Shown: in pieces, positions 43,901 to 56,554 of the stretch
How positions within the stretch are numbered: the stretch's first letter is position 1
Layout: every line of letters begins with the position of its first letter
Source: Turbatrix aceti
Lineage: Eukaryota; Nematoda; Chromadorea; Rhabditida; Panagrolaimidae
Assembly (NCBI GenBank): GCA_963969345.1
Contig: OZ017766.1
Location: 11,470,001 to 11,534,000, forward strand
Reading direction: 5' to 3'
Length of the DNA stretch: 64,000 nt
Program-made: the position numbers and the translations under genes
The notes under the pieces: generated by a model
Database searches by the model: none
Seen by the model: the letters and a program-made list of their open reading frames with translations, nothing else
What the model was told of the DNA's origin: nothing

Positions 43901-46667
43901 TTTATCGGAAACAAAGTTATCGTAAAATAAAAAAATAATGAAGAATCCGAAAAGGATCGTAAAAACGAAACTGATAAAAAAAATAACGTTTTTTTATACA
44001 AATATGTGTCATTCCACTTTTTGCGAATAACACTTTTTGACGCTAACTTGTTACGTTTTAGGTGCTGTTTTTTCAGAGTAACATTTTTTGAATGTTATTA
44101 TGTTACTTCACTTTTTGCGAGTAACATTTTTCGTGCCTAAGTTGTTACTTCCGGTTTTGCGAGTAATAACTTTTGACGCTATTATGTTACTTCACATTTT
44201 GTGAATAACATTTTTTGTGCTTATTTTGTTTCTTTTTGTGCGTTGGATAACGATCAAAAATTGGACACGATGAAAATCTGGATGCGAAAACGAGTTTTCC
44301 TTGCGAGACCATAAAAAAGTATATAATACAAAAACGGTCTTGGGGTACTCCGATTTTTGGAAACAAAAAATAACTGCTGTTTTTGATTAAAAAAATATTT
44401 ATTATAAAAAAATTAAAAAATAATCGTAATTATTTTTTTTTCAAATAAAACTTACTTGAACCGTTTTTCTTCTGGCAGTCTCGCCCACGCAGATCCAGGA
44501 TCACAGGGCTTTTCCAGAGCGTATTCCCTCTCCATCATTTCAAAGACATATCTGACGATATCCTGATGATCGGCTTCAGATTGCTTGCTCGCAGCGATCA
44601 TCGACGTGTAATCCACCAAATCAGGCCGGAACTTGCTGACGAGAGCGAGGAGTGCCTTTCCGTCGCCCCAAGTTGTCGTCGAAAAATTGAACACACGGAT
44701 ACGGTAGTGCTGAAGGGCAAAGCTGCAGAGTTTTTGTAGTCTGTGGCGTCGATCGAAATCGCTGCCCATCCTCGCTGCACCCCAGGGCGGGAGACGGACA
44801 TCTGTGGTCGTGGATGTCCAGGTAGGATCGATGACGTCAAATTGTGTATCGACGATTGTCGCAACATCGAGACAGCGTGGAATATTCTGGTACCTGCTTT
44901 TTGGATCGATCGTATATTTATTATACGATTTATGCATTTTTTCCTTCGTTGTCTGCGTGAGAAGTTTGAGAACATTCTCACGGGCAGCGACAATCTCAGC
45001 TGGAGGGTCAGAATTCAGCCCGAAACTCCGAAGCATCCAGGCAGCGTCGAAGACGCCGAGGAATCCCCGAGCGCAGCCGGATCCCGTCGGCCAGAAGGGT
45101 TCGTGCAGGGTGTCGCCAACGATAGTGACGACAAGTGGCCGACCCCGACGCTCGATAAAATGCGTCGAATGAAGCGCAGAATGAAGTGCCGTGAAGTCAA
45201 ACATGGCAACGTCGCACTGCCCTCGATGGTTGGTCTTGTACTCGAGATTGGGAAGTTTGCCATTCGTCGCAAAATCTGCAGCTTGCATCGCGTACTTGCA
45301 GAGCATGTCTTGGTCCACGTTTTCGCGTGCAAGGAGTTGGGAGACGTCTTCGTGGTCGGCTTTGATGACACCTTTGGCGATGAGGCTCTGCTTTTTCGCG
45401 CACATGACAAAGTAGTGAGTGTCATCTTTGTAGTAGACAATGTTCTGAAAAACAAAAAAAAACGAGTTAGATAACAAAAAAATACGTAAAATAATTTCAA
45501 ATTTTAAAAAGTAACACTTTAGCGTAAAAAAGTATTACTCCCAAAAACAGAAGTAATACAATAGTGCCAAAAAATGTTACTCTCAAAAAGTGAAGCAACA
45601 CTTTAGCGTAAAAAAGTATTACTTCCAAAAACAGAAGTAATACAATAGTGTAAAAAAATGGTACTAGAAAAAAGTGAAGTAACAAAATAGCATCAAAAGT
45701 TGTTACTCGCCCATATCATCTCATAGATTTTTTATAACCATATAAAATTCGTTTCAGGCATCATAAATATTTTTTTCTTTTACCAAAAAAAGTCACAAAC
45801 CTCCAAGTCAACACCAGTCTCGTGAAGCATATCCTTGAAGAATGCCTGATTAAAGATGTAAGCGACACCACTGATTTCGGGAACCTTATCCTCAGCCTTG
45901 GTCTTCTTGTTGACAAAGTTGGCGGTAATGCCGATAGCGAGTTTGCCCCGAACGACCTGTTTTGGGAAGCCAGCAAGCGTATTACGCTTTCCATCAGCAC
46001 CGATGACAAAGTCGAATTCAAAATCGTTGAGAACAATGTCGGCTGGATCAAACTTTGCACGCCATCCTTTTGTCGACGTTGGTTCGAGGATATCGATGAA
46101 TGAGACGCCCTCGTGGATTTGGACACCCAGGAGGAGGGCAACCTTGACGAGGATAGCCTGGAGCTGTCGAATCGAAATGTGTTCCAGAGAACCGGTACAG
46201 AATTTTGGAGAAAATATTTTCGCGCCGAGAGCTTTTAGATCGCGGATGACGAATTCCCAGAGGTGAAGGACGTTGTGTCGGGAAAAGTCTTCTCTCTGCT
46301 CGATGACGACAACCTTCGCCCCGAGGAGGGCAGCTTCGATGGCCGCACGCAGACCACAGGGTCCCGCACCGATGACCAGGACATTCATCTTTGCGCAGAT
46401 GGTCTGACCACGATATTCTGCATGGGACCGGCGTTTGTCGAGGAGGTCAAAAAGTTGTCTAGCCTTGAAGACAGCACCTTCGCAGGCTCCGCAGACACGC
46501 TTGAGCCGAGGGTAGAGATTTGTCGCATCCGTAGGATCGATGCCTGATGACAAACAGATTTGATTGAAAATCTGAAGGATGGGACGAAGATTGGTTGCCT
46601 GGATGTAGTGCTCAAAGAGGCTACACGCATCCAGCGGGATGGTCGGTCCGAGAGATGGACGAGGCAT
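37967..46667 (-). CDS. MICAL: MICAL F-actin monooxygenase, copy 2
   Basis: Mirror of the gene at 11185-19885. Exons on the minus strand: 46667-45801, 45444-44456, 43861-43315, 42585-42505, 41966-41363, 40996-39871, 39561-38572 and 38185-37967. All domains are intact as in copy 1: FAD-dependent monooxygenase, CH, LIM and bMERB. One amino-acid difference is visible: Gly here for Ser in copy 1 in the proline/Thr-rich linker before the LIM domain (base 41729 against 16123). The same SINE sits in exon 6 (40485-40806) with the same target duplication, so the SINE predates the duplication. Being full length with unique sequence beyond 48197, this copy is the one anchored to chromosomal context on its 5' side. 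Confidence 0.93.
38292..38540. repeat. TTCGAA/TACGTA palindrome array (intron 7, copy 2)
   Basis: Mirror of 19312-19560. Confidence 0.8.
39597..39832. repeat. TTCGAA/TACGTA palindrome array (intron 6, copy 2)
   Basis: Mirror of 18020-18255. Confidence 0.8.
40485..40806 (+). mobile_element. tRNA-derived SINE in MICAL exon 6, copy 2
   Basis: Mirror of 17046-17367, with the target duplications at 40472-40484 and 40807-40819. On this strand box A lies at 40493-40503 and box B at 40537-40547; the A-rich tail with AATAAATG ends at 40806. Confidence 0.85.
41057..41317. repeat. TTCGAA/TACGTA palindrome array (intron 5, copy 2)
   Basis: Mirror of 16535-16795. Confidence 0.8.
44002..44247. repeat. 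GTAAC/GTTAC minisatellite block (MICAL intron 2, copy 2)
   Basis: Mirror of 13605-13850. Confidence 0.75.
45507..45707. repeat. GTAAC/GTTAC minisatellite block (MICAL intron 1, copy 2)
   Basis: Mirror of 12145-12345. Confidence 0.75.
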
Positions 46668-47141
46668 GATGACAAGTTAACAAACTACTATTTTCTTCAC
46701 CGGTTAGTACGTACCCACCATACCTGAAACAGAGAGAGAAAATTATATAATCGACAGACGCAAATGATCAAATCAAACAAACGCGGGCAATTATTTGTGT
46801 ACAAATTTTATCAAATGAATGTAAAAAACACGCGAAATAACGTAATGCGAACAAAATAAACGTAAATTTAGTATAGTAACAGAATGTAAAAAAATGATTG
46901 ATTTTTTTTCTTTTTGTAGATACATAAATCATTGGTGCACATAAAACAATGAAATGAGCTCAAAAATGTTGCTTCAAACATGGAAGCTACCAAAACGGTG
47001 ATTAGCATAAAAAAAATAATGGCGAAAAAAAGAAAGAACAAAAATTAGAACAAAAATATTATACAAAAAAAACTATTATGTTGACGAAAAAAAACGTAAG
47101 CATAAGAAAAATAACGAACTAAGATCAGAAACTAATTCAAA

Positions 47142-47387
47142 AAACGCACCTAAAAAGTAAAAAAAAAACGTGCAAATGTTATTCTCAAAATACAGAGCCA
47201 GAAAAGCAATACAATAACGTTTAGAAAATGTTACATCCAAAAAACAGCACGTGAAAAGTAACAAAACAACGCCAAAAAGTTGTTACTCGTAAAAAGCAGC
47301 GCCTGAAACGTAATAAAATAGTGTCCAAAGTTATTACTTGCAAAACCTGAAGTAACAAAAAAGCACCAAAAAATGTTACTCGCAAAA
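47142..47387. repeat. GTAAC/GTTAC minisatellite block (MICAL upstream, copy 2)
   Basis: Mirror of 10465-10710. Confidence 0.75.
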
Positions 47388-48780
47388 AGTGAACTGTTTT
47401 TTCATAACATTCTCCACAGCACCTGAAGTTCCACAATAAATGCAACTTTCTCCCCTTTAAATTTTTGTCATACTGAAATACCTGAACTAAAGCCCATCAA
47501 ACTCTCTTCAACACAATCTTTAGTTTTCAATAAAAAATAATTTGCTATTTTTATTGACAAAAAAAGTAAAACCTGTCTTTGAAGTACAAAAAATTTCAAA
47601 GGCGTGGAATGGTATAAAAATAAATTCGTCCTCCACAAAAATCACATAAATTCAGTCATTAATTCAACATCAAAAAGAGATCAAAGAGAAATTACGCAAA
47701 ATTAAAACGCACAATACTTTTTTTATTAACGGATTACGAATTTTAATCAGTCAGCAAAAAGTGTCACGTCATGGAGACACGCAGGTAGGCAGGTAGCAGG
47801 TATTGATAAAAAAAAATGATGGTTCAATTTGGGTTGAATTGGGTGTGGGAGGGGAAGCATGGGTGTGTTACAAACGCAGAAAGAAGAAAAATGACAGATG
47901 ATCTCGGTTAACAAAAAAAATTAAAGGTAAAATTTTTTTCGCGCAATGATGGATGGAACTGAATTGGTTGTGATGTGATTTGAGTTGGATTTCGTAATTC
48001 AAAAAAAGGAAATAAAAACAATAAAAACGGTGTTTTGAAGCGAAAATAATTGAGGACGTTACGCCAAGAAAATTGTCAACAAAAAAATCTAAAAATGTTT
48101 AGCAAAAAAATGTTCGACAAACAATTATGTTGTTCATTCATCCAAAAAAATAAAATAAAAACAACTGCGCTCACTCAGAAAATCGTAACTTGCATAATTT
48201 TTTTTGTTCACCGCAATGAAAAAAATTTCGATATTTGACCAGGCGTTGTCGTGCTCGCTTGGATAGACAGACACAAATCATGCGAGAACAATTGAACAAT
48301 GAAAGAAAGACTAACTGACATTCAAACATGGAAAACGAACGGACGGACCCCTTTGATTTTTTTGTGGAACGCAACAAAGAAAAATAAAATTATTATGAAA
48401 GCTTTTCGCTTTCGTTTTGTTTTCTTTTTTCATCGTAAAAAATTATGGCTGAACAATTAAATTTTTTTTTATTTAGCACAGTGATTTTTGTTGTTGTTCG
48501 TTTCCTTTGTCGAAGTATGATATTTTTTTCTTCAATTTTTCTCGTCCAGTGACCAGTCTGTTATTCGGACAGACAGACAAGCCAAACGCGATCGTAATCG
48601 TACATACAGAAAAACTGTAATACTTGTTCCTTTCCATCAAAAGTTTGTACAATGTGCAGCGTAAAATTCGCCGACATGGAGAAATATTTACCGGAAAGTG
48701 AAAATTCGACGGAAAAAGAAAGCAGAGATTATGTACAGTCGACAAAAAATTTCATATTTTGAATGAATGAACCATGATGT

Positions 48781-48833
48781 GTGGTGGCCGTTGGTCGGTC
48801 CATAAATAGTGTGGTGGCCGTTGGTCGGTCCAT
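48781..48833. repeat. two-copy direct repeat, 30-bp period
   Basis: GTGGTGGCCGTTGGTCGGTC plus CAT occurs at 48781 and again at 48811, separated by AAATAGT. A short local duplication of GC-rich sequence in an AT-rich setting. Confidence 0.8.
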
Positions 48834-49224
48834 TTCACACTATCTGTTGGTCTCATCGCCGTTAAAAAACTTTTTACGATTCTTGAATACCGGCCAAACC
48901 AGGCTGGAAGAAATATTTCGATTGACTGGCTCAGGTGGTGACAGATGAAGAGAGAAAGGGAGATGGGAGGATATTGTATTTATCTATCTGATGAACCGTG
49001 TATTTATGTATAACATAGTTCAGAAAACAGGTAGGAAAACAGCCGTGAAGAGAAAATAAATTTGCAAAATGGGATAAAAAAGATGCAGCCATTGTCAGTG
49101 TCAAGGGTTGGGATTCTAACAAAAGTGAAAAAATCGCTAATATCTTTTAGAATTTGAAACAAATAATGTGATTTGTAACATCAAAATTGAAGCAGTGGTG
49201 ATGTTTATAGAATTTTATACAGCG

Positions 49225-49615
49225 CACGTGAAGTAATAAAAAAACTGATAAAAAATGTTACTCGTAAAAACAGCGCTTGAAATCCCATAAAACAGTGTTC
49301 AAAAAATGTTACTCTCAAAAAACAGCGCAAAGAAAAGTAATAACATAGTGCAGAAAAAAATATTACTCCCAAAAAAGAGCCCCTAAAAAGTAATAAAATA
49401 GCGTTCAGAAAACGTTACTTCCAAAAAACAGCACCCAAAACGTAACAAAATAGCGTAAAAAAGTGTTACTCCCAAAAACAGAAGTAATACTATAGTGCCA
49501 AAAAATGTTACTCTCAAAAAGTGAAGTAACACTTTAGCGTAAAAAAGTGTTACTTCCAAAAACAGAAGTAAAACAATAGTGCAAAAAAATGTTACTCTCA
49601 ACATAAAAACACCCT
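49225..49615. repeat. GTAAC/GTTAC minisatellite block
   Basis: Seven to eight units of the family, with the CAGAAGTAATAC linker variant also seen in MICAL intron 1. Confidence 0.75.
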
Positions 49616-51647
49616 ATATGTGTTTTTATGTGCTTTGCAAAGCATCATTTCTGTCAAACGGTTCACTCTTGCAGGAGCGTGCACGTCTGGCAGCTACAGG
49701 CAATGCTAACAGAGATAACACGTGTATATCAAAAAGAAAAATGACACTCTCACTAATATTTATTTTCAGTCCCATCATTCCTGTTTTCAGTCCCGTGTTG
49801 TTAAATAATAGTCTCGGTGTTAGTCAGTGCTACAAATGCTGACCACTGGACTGACCAGTGAATGAATGGTCAGTGCTAGGCTAGACTGCAGGGCAGGGCT
49901 TGCACCGTGTTGATAACGTTTTGTAGGAACGATTATGACTTTTTGAAATTACTTGTAAATAAAAAAACGGATTATTTTTTACATGATCACGCCTAAATTT
50001 TTACCGAAAATATTTTGTTACGAAAAAAAAGTAAAAACATTGGAAGGAGAAAGAATTGGTCAAAACAGTGTCGAGCGCGTAGAATAATCAGAAATGAGTA
50101 ATACAACAACAAGACAGTCAAAAAATCAGGAATACACGAGGCCGCGTCATGAGTGAGAGACAGGTGTGTATGATTCATTGTATCTAATTTTGGGAGCGGC
50201 CGAAGAAAAATAGGGGAAAAACAAGTCGCGTTTAAAAATACGAAAAAAATGTTTTTTATTTAAAAAAAAATACGATAAATTTTTTTGCGTCGCTGAAAAT
50301 TTTGTTGATTGTAATCAAAAAATCATAAATAAACTAGATATAAATCAACATGCGGCAAAAAAAATAATTTAGAAGAAGAACAGAAACAAAATCCTCCCCC
50401 CGCCGAAACGTTTGCAAACCAGTTGTTTCCCTCCTCTTTCCTTCAAATTTCACGCACGAATAGTATAATCTTGTACAATGCACAATCAATGAAAAACACT
50501 TATGGCTACAAAATATATTATTTAGATTATGAGACGACCGGACCAGATCCTGGCATCTTTTATCTTCCACATCGCTCACTTTTCCACGCGCTCGTGGACA
50601 CATGATTTTGTCGACTATGGAAAAGTTTTATGATTTGGAACAACTTTTATCATTTCAATTACGTATAATTATACATACATATGCAAGATCCTGTCGTCAG
50701 AAAAAAATGAAGTCTAACTTGAAAACGTAAACAAACAAAAGTTGTAAAAAAAGGAAAGAAAGTTGAAAATAGCCATAAAAGAAAAATCATTTACGATCGT
50801 GTAATGACCAGAAAAACTAAACAACATTGTTTTGAATGCTAAACAACACGGCAGGCTAAATTCACGTCACTCCGTTAAAAAAAGGCATAACAAAATTTCC
50901 ACTCTCTTTAAACCCCCACAGACAAAAAAAAAGTAAATACATAACAATCCGCTCTCTCTCTTCCCCTCCCTCCGTTCTCTTCCGGTCCGTAACACCCCTT
51001 CAAAACGAAAACGGGAAAGGGATTATCTAACGAACCACAACCAACACCACTATCTTTTGCGTTCCCCAAACTAAGCCCTGTACTATATCGACATTGTGTT
51101 TGAAGACAAAATTGCTAAATTTAAGAGAACAAAAATAACAAAACAGCACAACAGTTCATGCCGAAGAAAAAGATGCATCTCTATTTCCTGTAGCGTTCTT
51201 TAATTGAATTTTGGTGGCGGACAAACTTTACGGCTTTTGAGAACGTTAGTATTTTAACGACTGAAAGTGGACCGTTTGAGGCATTTTTTATCAGTCCAAA
51301 GATTAAAGGGGGCATGCATTTGTGGCTGGCTTTGCAAAAAAACAAGTTCATGGAATATTGGACTGTTTTAACATTTTATGTATCATAAAAAAATTTATCA
51401 AAAATAAATTGGCGCAATACATGAAAGAAATTTTTTTATATAGAATATATACGCAGTATATGATAGATTATTAAATAGATATGTATAAAAAATATAAATA
51501 GGTATATAATATTTTTATACATAACATTGGATATTTTACAGTGATATAAGTAAACATATTAAACATATGTTAGTAAACTATATAAATATATATTTGTATT
51601 ACATAATGAAATGTATAAGTGCGACACGGCAATGTATTAGATCATAC

Positions 51648-52965
51648 AAGGCGCTCACAAAAGTCATCGCGCAGCGGATCGGGGAAGCCGCACAAGTCAC
51701 TGGAATACTTCCCCCGGAACAGGCTGGTTTTCGAAAGTCTTACTCCACTGTAGATCATATTCAGAGCATCAACATGATCGCTGAGAAGCTACGGGAGTAC
51801 AATCAGCCGCTGGTCGCTGTCTTCGTCGACTTTTGCAAGGCGTTCGACTCGATCAGCTTTGATTCAATCTGGGCAGCGCTTGACTCCATCGGCGTGGATC
51901 CCGGCATCACCGAACTGGTGCGATGGCTGTATGCAGCTGGAAACTCGGCAGTCAAAGTCGGCGACAGGACGGCGGAGTTCCAAACGCAGAAAGGAGTACG
52001 GCAAGGCGATACGCTGAGCCCGCTAATTTTCATCCTAGTTCTCCAACGAGCCCTTAACGCCGCACAGCTGACAGGCAGAGGCGTCAAGGTTGATGGTCAG
52101 CGGCTAGCGTATTTGGCATACGCTGACGACGTCGTTCTTTTCTCCCACACTGGCGAAGAACTTCAGGAAATGCTGTCGGATATGGCCATCGCCTGCAAAG
52201 ACGTCGGACTGGAAGTCAACGTCAAGAAGACGCAGTGGATGGTACAGAAATGGCGGGATCAGCGACCTATCTCCTCCGGACTTCTCCTCAAGGACATCGA
52301 GGATGATTTCGAGCTCTCCCTCCACGGCCTGGTTATCCAACGGGTGCAGTCGTTCGTCTATCTAGGCCAAAAGATGCAGTGGCCGCGCAACCACGTCGTT
52401 GAGATACGTAATCGCATCTCGACAGCAAGGTCCATCTACTACCGGAACTCAGATCTCCTGCGCTCCAAACGCACGCCAATGTACTTGAAGCGCCGCCTGA
52501 TCCATGCCTGCATCTTGCCATCGGTGTTGTACGGCTGTCTTGCCATCGGTTTTGTACGGCTGTGAAACCTGGGCGCTGACAGAAACGGCAAGATCTACGT
52601 TGCGCAATGCTCAACACCAAGTCGAACGAGCCATCCTCGGGCTGCGACGGTCTGACAAAGTCCGAAACAAAATCATCCGACGAAGAACAAAACTCAAAGA
52701 CTGGGTGAAGGAAGCGGAACGCCGAAAATGGACATACGCGCGAAAGCTCCTGGAGGCAGACGAAAACAGATGGGCCCGACGACTGACCTTGTGGATACCA
52801 TAAGGAAAACGACCCGTGGGACACCCTTCCTTACGATGGGCCGATTCGCTCAACTCGGTGTTCAACAAGACGAAAAACAGACCACAGCGACGATGGGAAG
52901 AAGAAATCGCGACCAAAACGAATCGAGACATTTACGCCTACGTGGACGTCATTTGTGCCTCCTAA
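51648..52965 (+). pseudogene. RTE-like LINE reverse transcriptase fragment, frameshifted
   Basis: A 5'-truncated non-LTR retrotransposon. The first frame (to 52566) has the RT motifs in order: PPEQAGFRKSYSTVDHIQSI, AVFVDFCKAFDSI (motif A Asp), TQKGVRQGDTLSPLIFILVL (motif B), YLAYADDVVLF (catalytic ADD) and GLEVNVKKTQWM. A 25-bp tandem duplication (52514-52538 and 52539-52563) shifts the frame. The second frame continues LPSVLYGCETWALTETA, then WVKEAERRKWTYARKL and an in-frame TAA at 52801, then GKRPVGHPSLRWADSL to TAA 52965. The style fits RTE-type LINEs, common in nematodes; the endonuclease domain is missing. An A-rich 3' tail follows near 53005. It is dead, with no sign of function. Confidence 0.82.
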
Positions 52966-53029
52966 CATCTGGTCTAATGATAACTAACCACTGAGTAATG
53001 GTGAAATAAAATAAAAAATACGCATGACA

Positions 53030-53090
53030 TCCATATAGCTTCAATGTATAATAATACATACTATGTATATTGAAGTTATATGTATATGCG
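53030..53090. repeat. small inverted repeat (hairpin) after the LINE
   Basis: TAGCTTCAATGTATAATAAT faces ATGTATATTGAAGTTATATG, about 15-18 paired bases around an AT loop. It could be the remains of a short TIR element. Confidence 0.4.
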
Positions 53091-54064
53091 ATACACATAC
53101 ATTTAAGCCTAAAGATGCTCATGTATCGCCCTCCTTCAAAACACATTGTGCACTTAAAATGTGGTCGTTGTACATAAATGAACCCATCAATGTCAATGTG
53201 AAAGCTAATAAACACAAGCTAACTAACCACAACCACGATAATTAAATAAAGACAACCATACAAAGAGGACCATCCAAGAGTGTCCTCTTTTCTCCTCCGG
53301 TCGATTCTCGTCCCGTTTGTCCACAAAGTGAGCATCCAACATCCAAACGTCCACTGCGAGCCTTCACACCCTACTGACCTCCACAGAAAAAAATACCAAA
53401 TCCGTCAGTCAGTCAGTCACCCTCCAGCGACCATCGATAGTATGGGAAAAAATTCATAGTTTTTTTATGTACTTACACAAAAAAAATCACAAGATGTGAG
53501 AAGGAACGAATCCGTGTCACTTCTATTTTAAATATTCCCCGTATTGGTGCAACAATAAACAACGCTTTAGTAAGGTCAGATTGGGACAATGAACTTTTAT
53601 ATTTCTCTTTTTTTTCTATTTCACTCTAAAATTTTGTCACTTTCGCCCCGAGGCAATGCAAGAAAAATTGACGCTATTTGGTTAACAAAATTTAAAAAAA
53701 AATCGCAATTAAAAAATTAAGTTTGTAAAAAGAAGTTACCGTAAAACTGAACCTGAACGTAAACGTAAAAAAAGTCAATTTGAACTCAGTTAAATAATTA
53801 TAAAAAAAAATTTACGTCAGGAGTGCAAAAAAGGCCACGGTGATGGGATCTTGTTCATCTACATACACATCTGTCAGCCTGTAACTGTGTGAAAGTTTCA
53901 AACACTTACTACAATGAAGTTTGTTATCGTATAAAATCGGCAAGGTCGTTGAAATTTTTTGAAACAGTTTACGAGAAAAATAAAACGAGGTTGCTTAGTG
54001 TTTAGAAAAATGTTAAACGTAATTTTACAGATTATGTTTATTGCTAAAAAATACAACATACAAA

Positions 54065-54280
54065 ATGTAACGTTACTTTCGATTTTGAGAGTAACACTTT
54101 TTGACGCTATTTTGTTATTTTTCAGACGCGGGATTTTGAGAATAACATTTTTTGAATATGACTTTTTTTGTTACTTTTTTATGCGCTGTTTTTGCGGCAT
54201 AACAATTTTTGGAGGCTATTGTGTTACGTTTTGGGCGCTGTTTTTTGGAGTAACATTTTTGAACGCTATTTTTTCATAAC
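54065..54280. repeat. GTAAC/GTTAC minisatellite block
   Basis: About four units: GAGAGTAACACTTTTTGACG, CTATTTTGTTATTTTT and GCGCTGTTTTTT. Confidence 0.7.
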
Positions 54281-54889
54281 ACAAAATGAAAAGTCACTGT
54301 TAATTAAAAAAACAATAAAAATCATTATTTAGCGAAAATGATGTGGTAAAAAAAATCCACATTTTTTAGCGCTTTGCAAAAATTACAGAATCATACAATA
54401 AAATAAATAATTTAACAAGACAACCGGTCAATATTTATAAAATCAATGAGATGAGTAAATGGTATTGAGGAGGTGAGAGCCTGGGGGAGGAAAGAAGATC
54501 GTAAACAAATGCAACAACCACAGACAACCACCACAACTTCTACGGATCAGTCAGTCGGTGCTGGCCGGCTTGGTCGGTGATTGCTGTGAAGAAAAACAGA
54601 AGCGGAAGAGGAAGGATTAGAAAGATTCACATTTTATCTGTCTACAAAAAAAAACAGAGTGAGAAAAATGTTCAAGAAAAAATTAGCCAAATAAAAAACA
54701 TTTTGTTGCGAGATAAAAAAAAAGTGGATCAAGCATACATAAAAAAAGTGGTGGTAATCTCATCGTAAATCGTGGAAAAATCATGTAATTGACGAAAAAA
54801 TTTGTATAGAAGAAAAAAAGCGCGCAACAACGCAACCAGCCAGCCAAGCAGTCAGTTTTGAGTACAAGTATGTATCCTCCCCGCAACAA

Positions 54890-55150
54890 CTCAACAACCT
54901 AGCCCGCCGCCGGCCAGCCTGCCCGCGCATCCTTCTTTTCCTCGTCGTTTTCTTCGTCTTCTAATCGCAACGGACCTCGTTAGAGGGACAAGCGGCGATC
55001 GACCGCGGTCGTCGACCGCGGCTGGCTCGCGAGGAAAAAGAGGAGGAGAAGAGTTAGAAGGAAGATCGATCAGAGAGCCGACGCAAAACACCGACGACCC
55101 CTCCAGGTTGGCAGAAAAGACCAAAAAGGTGGGAGGATGCTTCTACGCGC
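54890..55150. promoter_or_regulatory. GC-rich island with a 12-bp palindrome, possible promoter or 5' UTR exon
   Basis: A GC-rich stretch in an otherwise AT-rich region, containing the perfect palindrome CGACCGCGGTCG (55000-55011) directly followed by a second partial copy. On the minus strand the sequence would suit a 5' UTR exon for MICAL copy 2, but no transcript evidence can be read from sequence. The call is speculative. Confidence 0.25.
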
Positions 55151-56554
55151 GCACGCGATCATGTTTGTGTTCGTGTTCAACTTGGACAAACACTGACCTG
55201 GTCCGTGGTCAAAAAATCGGCAGATGGACAGATACTATGTAAGCTTGAGCGCGGCCAAGCCAGGAAATACAATTACGATTTATGGACATTTTATCTACTT
55301 GCACACCCCTGTACGAGTGTGTGTGCACAATTTGCATACATACATACCTTTTTTGGTCAGGTTGGTTCGTTGAATGAAATTGATTGACAAACCAACCTCG
55401 ACGGGACGATTAGGAAGTGAGTATCTAATGCAACTAAATACTATACCTCTCTGTCGTCACAGTGACTGACTGATGATGTTTTGAGACGGATGAAAGAAAT
55501 CTTTGGTTCTTTCATCGGCGGTTCATTCAAGTAAGTGGTCGGTGAAGAAGGTTAAGGATTAGGAAAAACAAACAGTATGCGCTATGCCACGCAAAACCAA
55601 ATATGTATGTAACGTAATATTTTAGCAACCGTAAAAAAATTATTGTATAATTTCGAACAGAATGTTTTTGGCAATACTTCTTTTTTAATACAATTTTTTT
55701 TAAATATAAAATTTTCGAGAAAAATTTTATATTTTTAACAGTTCGTTTAAAAAATTTACAATTTCAAAAAAAATTGAAAACATCAAACGCATAAAAAAAA
55801 TTGTAAAATATAATTTGTTTTATACAGTTAAAATATTTTTTGAAATAAAATTTAAAAAAAAATTATATTTAAAATTTTTTTGGAAAATTTGTATTTAATA
55901 CAAAAAATCATGCTCTATAATTTTTTTGATGCGTTTGATGTTACCAATTTTTTTGAAAATGTAGATTTTTTTAACAAACTTTAAAAAATTCTATGTACGT
56001 TTATTTTTTTCTAAATTTTTTTTTCATAAAAAAACCTGTCTACAAAAATACCACCTTCCCCTCACAAAAAGCACAAAAGACCAGTCAAAAATCAAGCCTA
56101 TATCCGCCGCCCGCCATGAGCAATCATTAATTCATTTTTTTCATCATCAATCAATTTTCAAGCCCCAGCTGCCTGGCCTATAGCTCCTTCAGGGCAATTA
56201 TGCATTTTTGTTATATTCTACATATTAAACAAAAAAAAAGTGTGGTGTTCCAGATATACCAGTTAATGGTACCTTTAAATCAAGTTGTGTTTGTTCCGCA
56301 TTTTTCAATTGCCAATTATTCAGACAGAGTAAAAAAAGTCACGTCATCTGTGATTTTCTCAATTAATTTCGTGAACTAATTGCAAAATCATGATTGGATT
56401 GCGGAAACCATGTCGAATAGACATTTGCGTTGTCGCGAAACGAGGTGTTTTTTTCAGTGTTTCAAAGAGAAACCAAAAACCTAATTTGATTAGGTCACGA
56501 ATGAATGTGTATGTGAAAATGAGAGGAAAAATGAGATGTTTTTTTGCACAGCAG

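Larger units (their letters stand above)
32872..48197. repeat. palindrome 2, right arm
   Basis: 15,326 bp, the inverted copy of 9655-26461 without the fold-back insertion. Its outer edge continues into unique sequence at 48198, whereas the left arm stops at the N gap. Confidence 0.92.
48198..51640. other. unique AT-rich region upstream of MICAL copy 2, no coding exon seen
   Basis: Beyond the palindrome arm. It probably holds promoter or 5' UTR sequence of MICAL, but no exon can be supported. It contains a two-copy repeat at 48781, a minisatellite block at 49225-49615 and AT-rich microsatellite-like sequence near 51440-51600. Confidence 0.5.

Noticed and set aside
54980..54998. TTAGAGGGACAAGCGGCG resembles a conserved 18S rRNA segment
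   Set aside because: Only about 18 bases match and the flanks do not continue as rRNA. It is too short to call a ribosomal fragment from memory; chance or a tiny insertion is possible.
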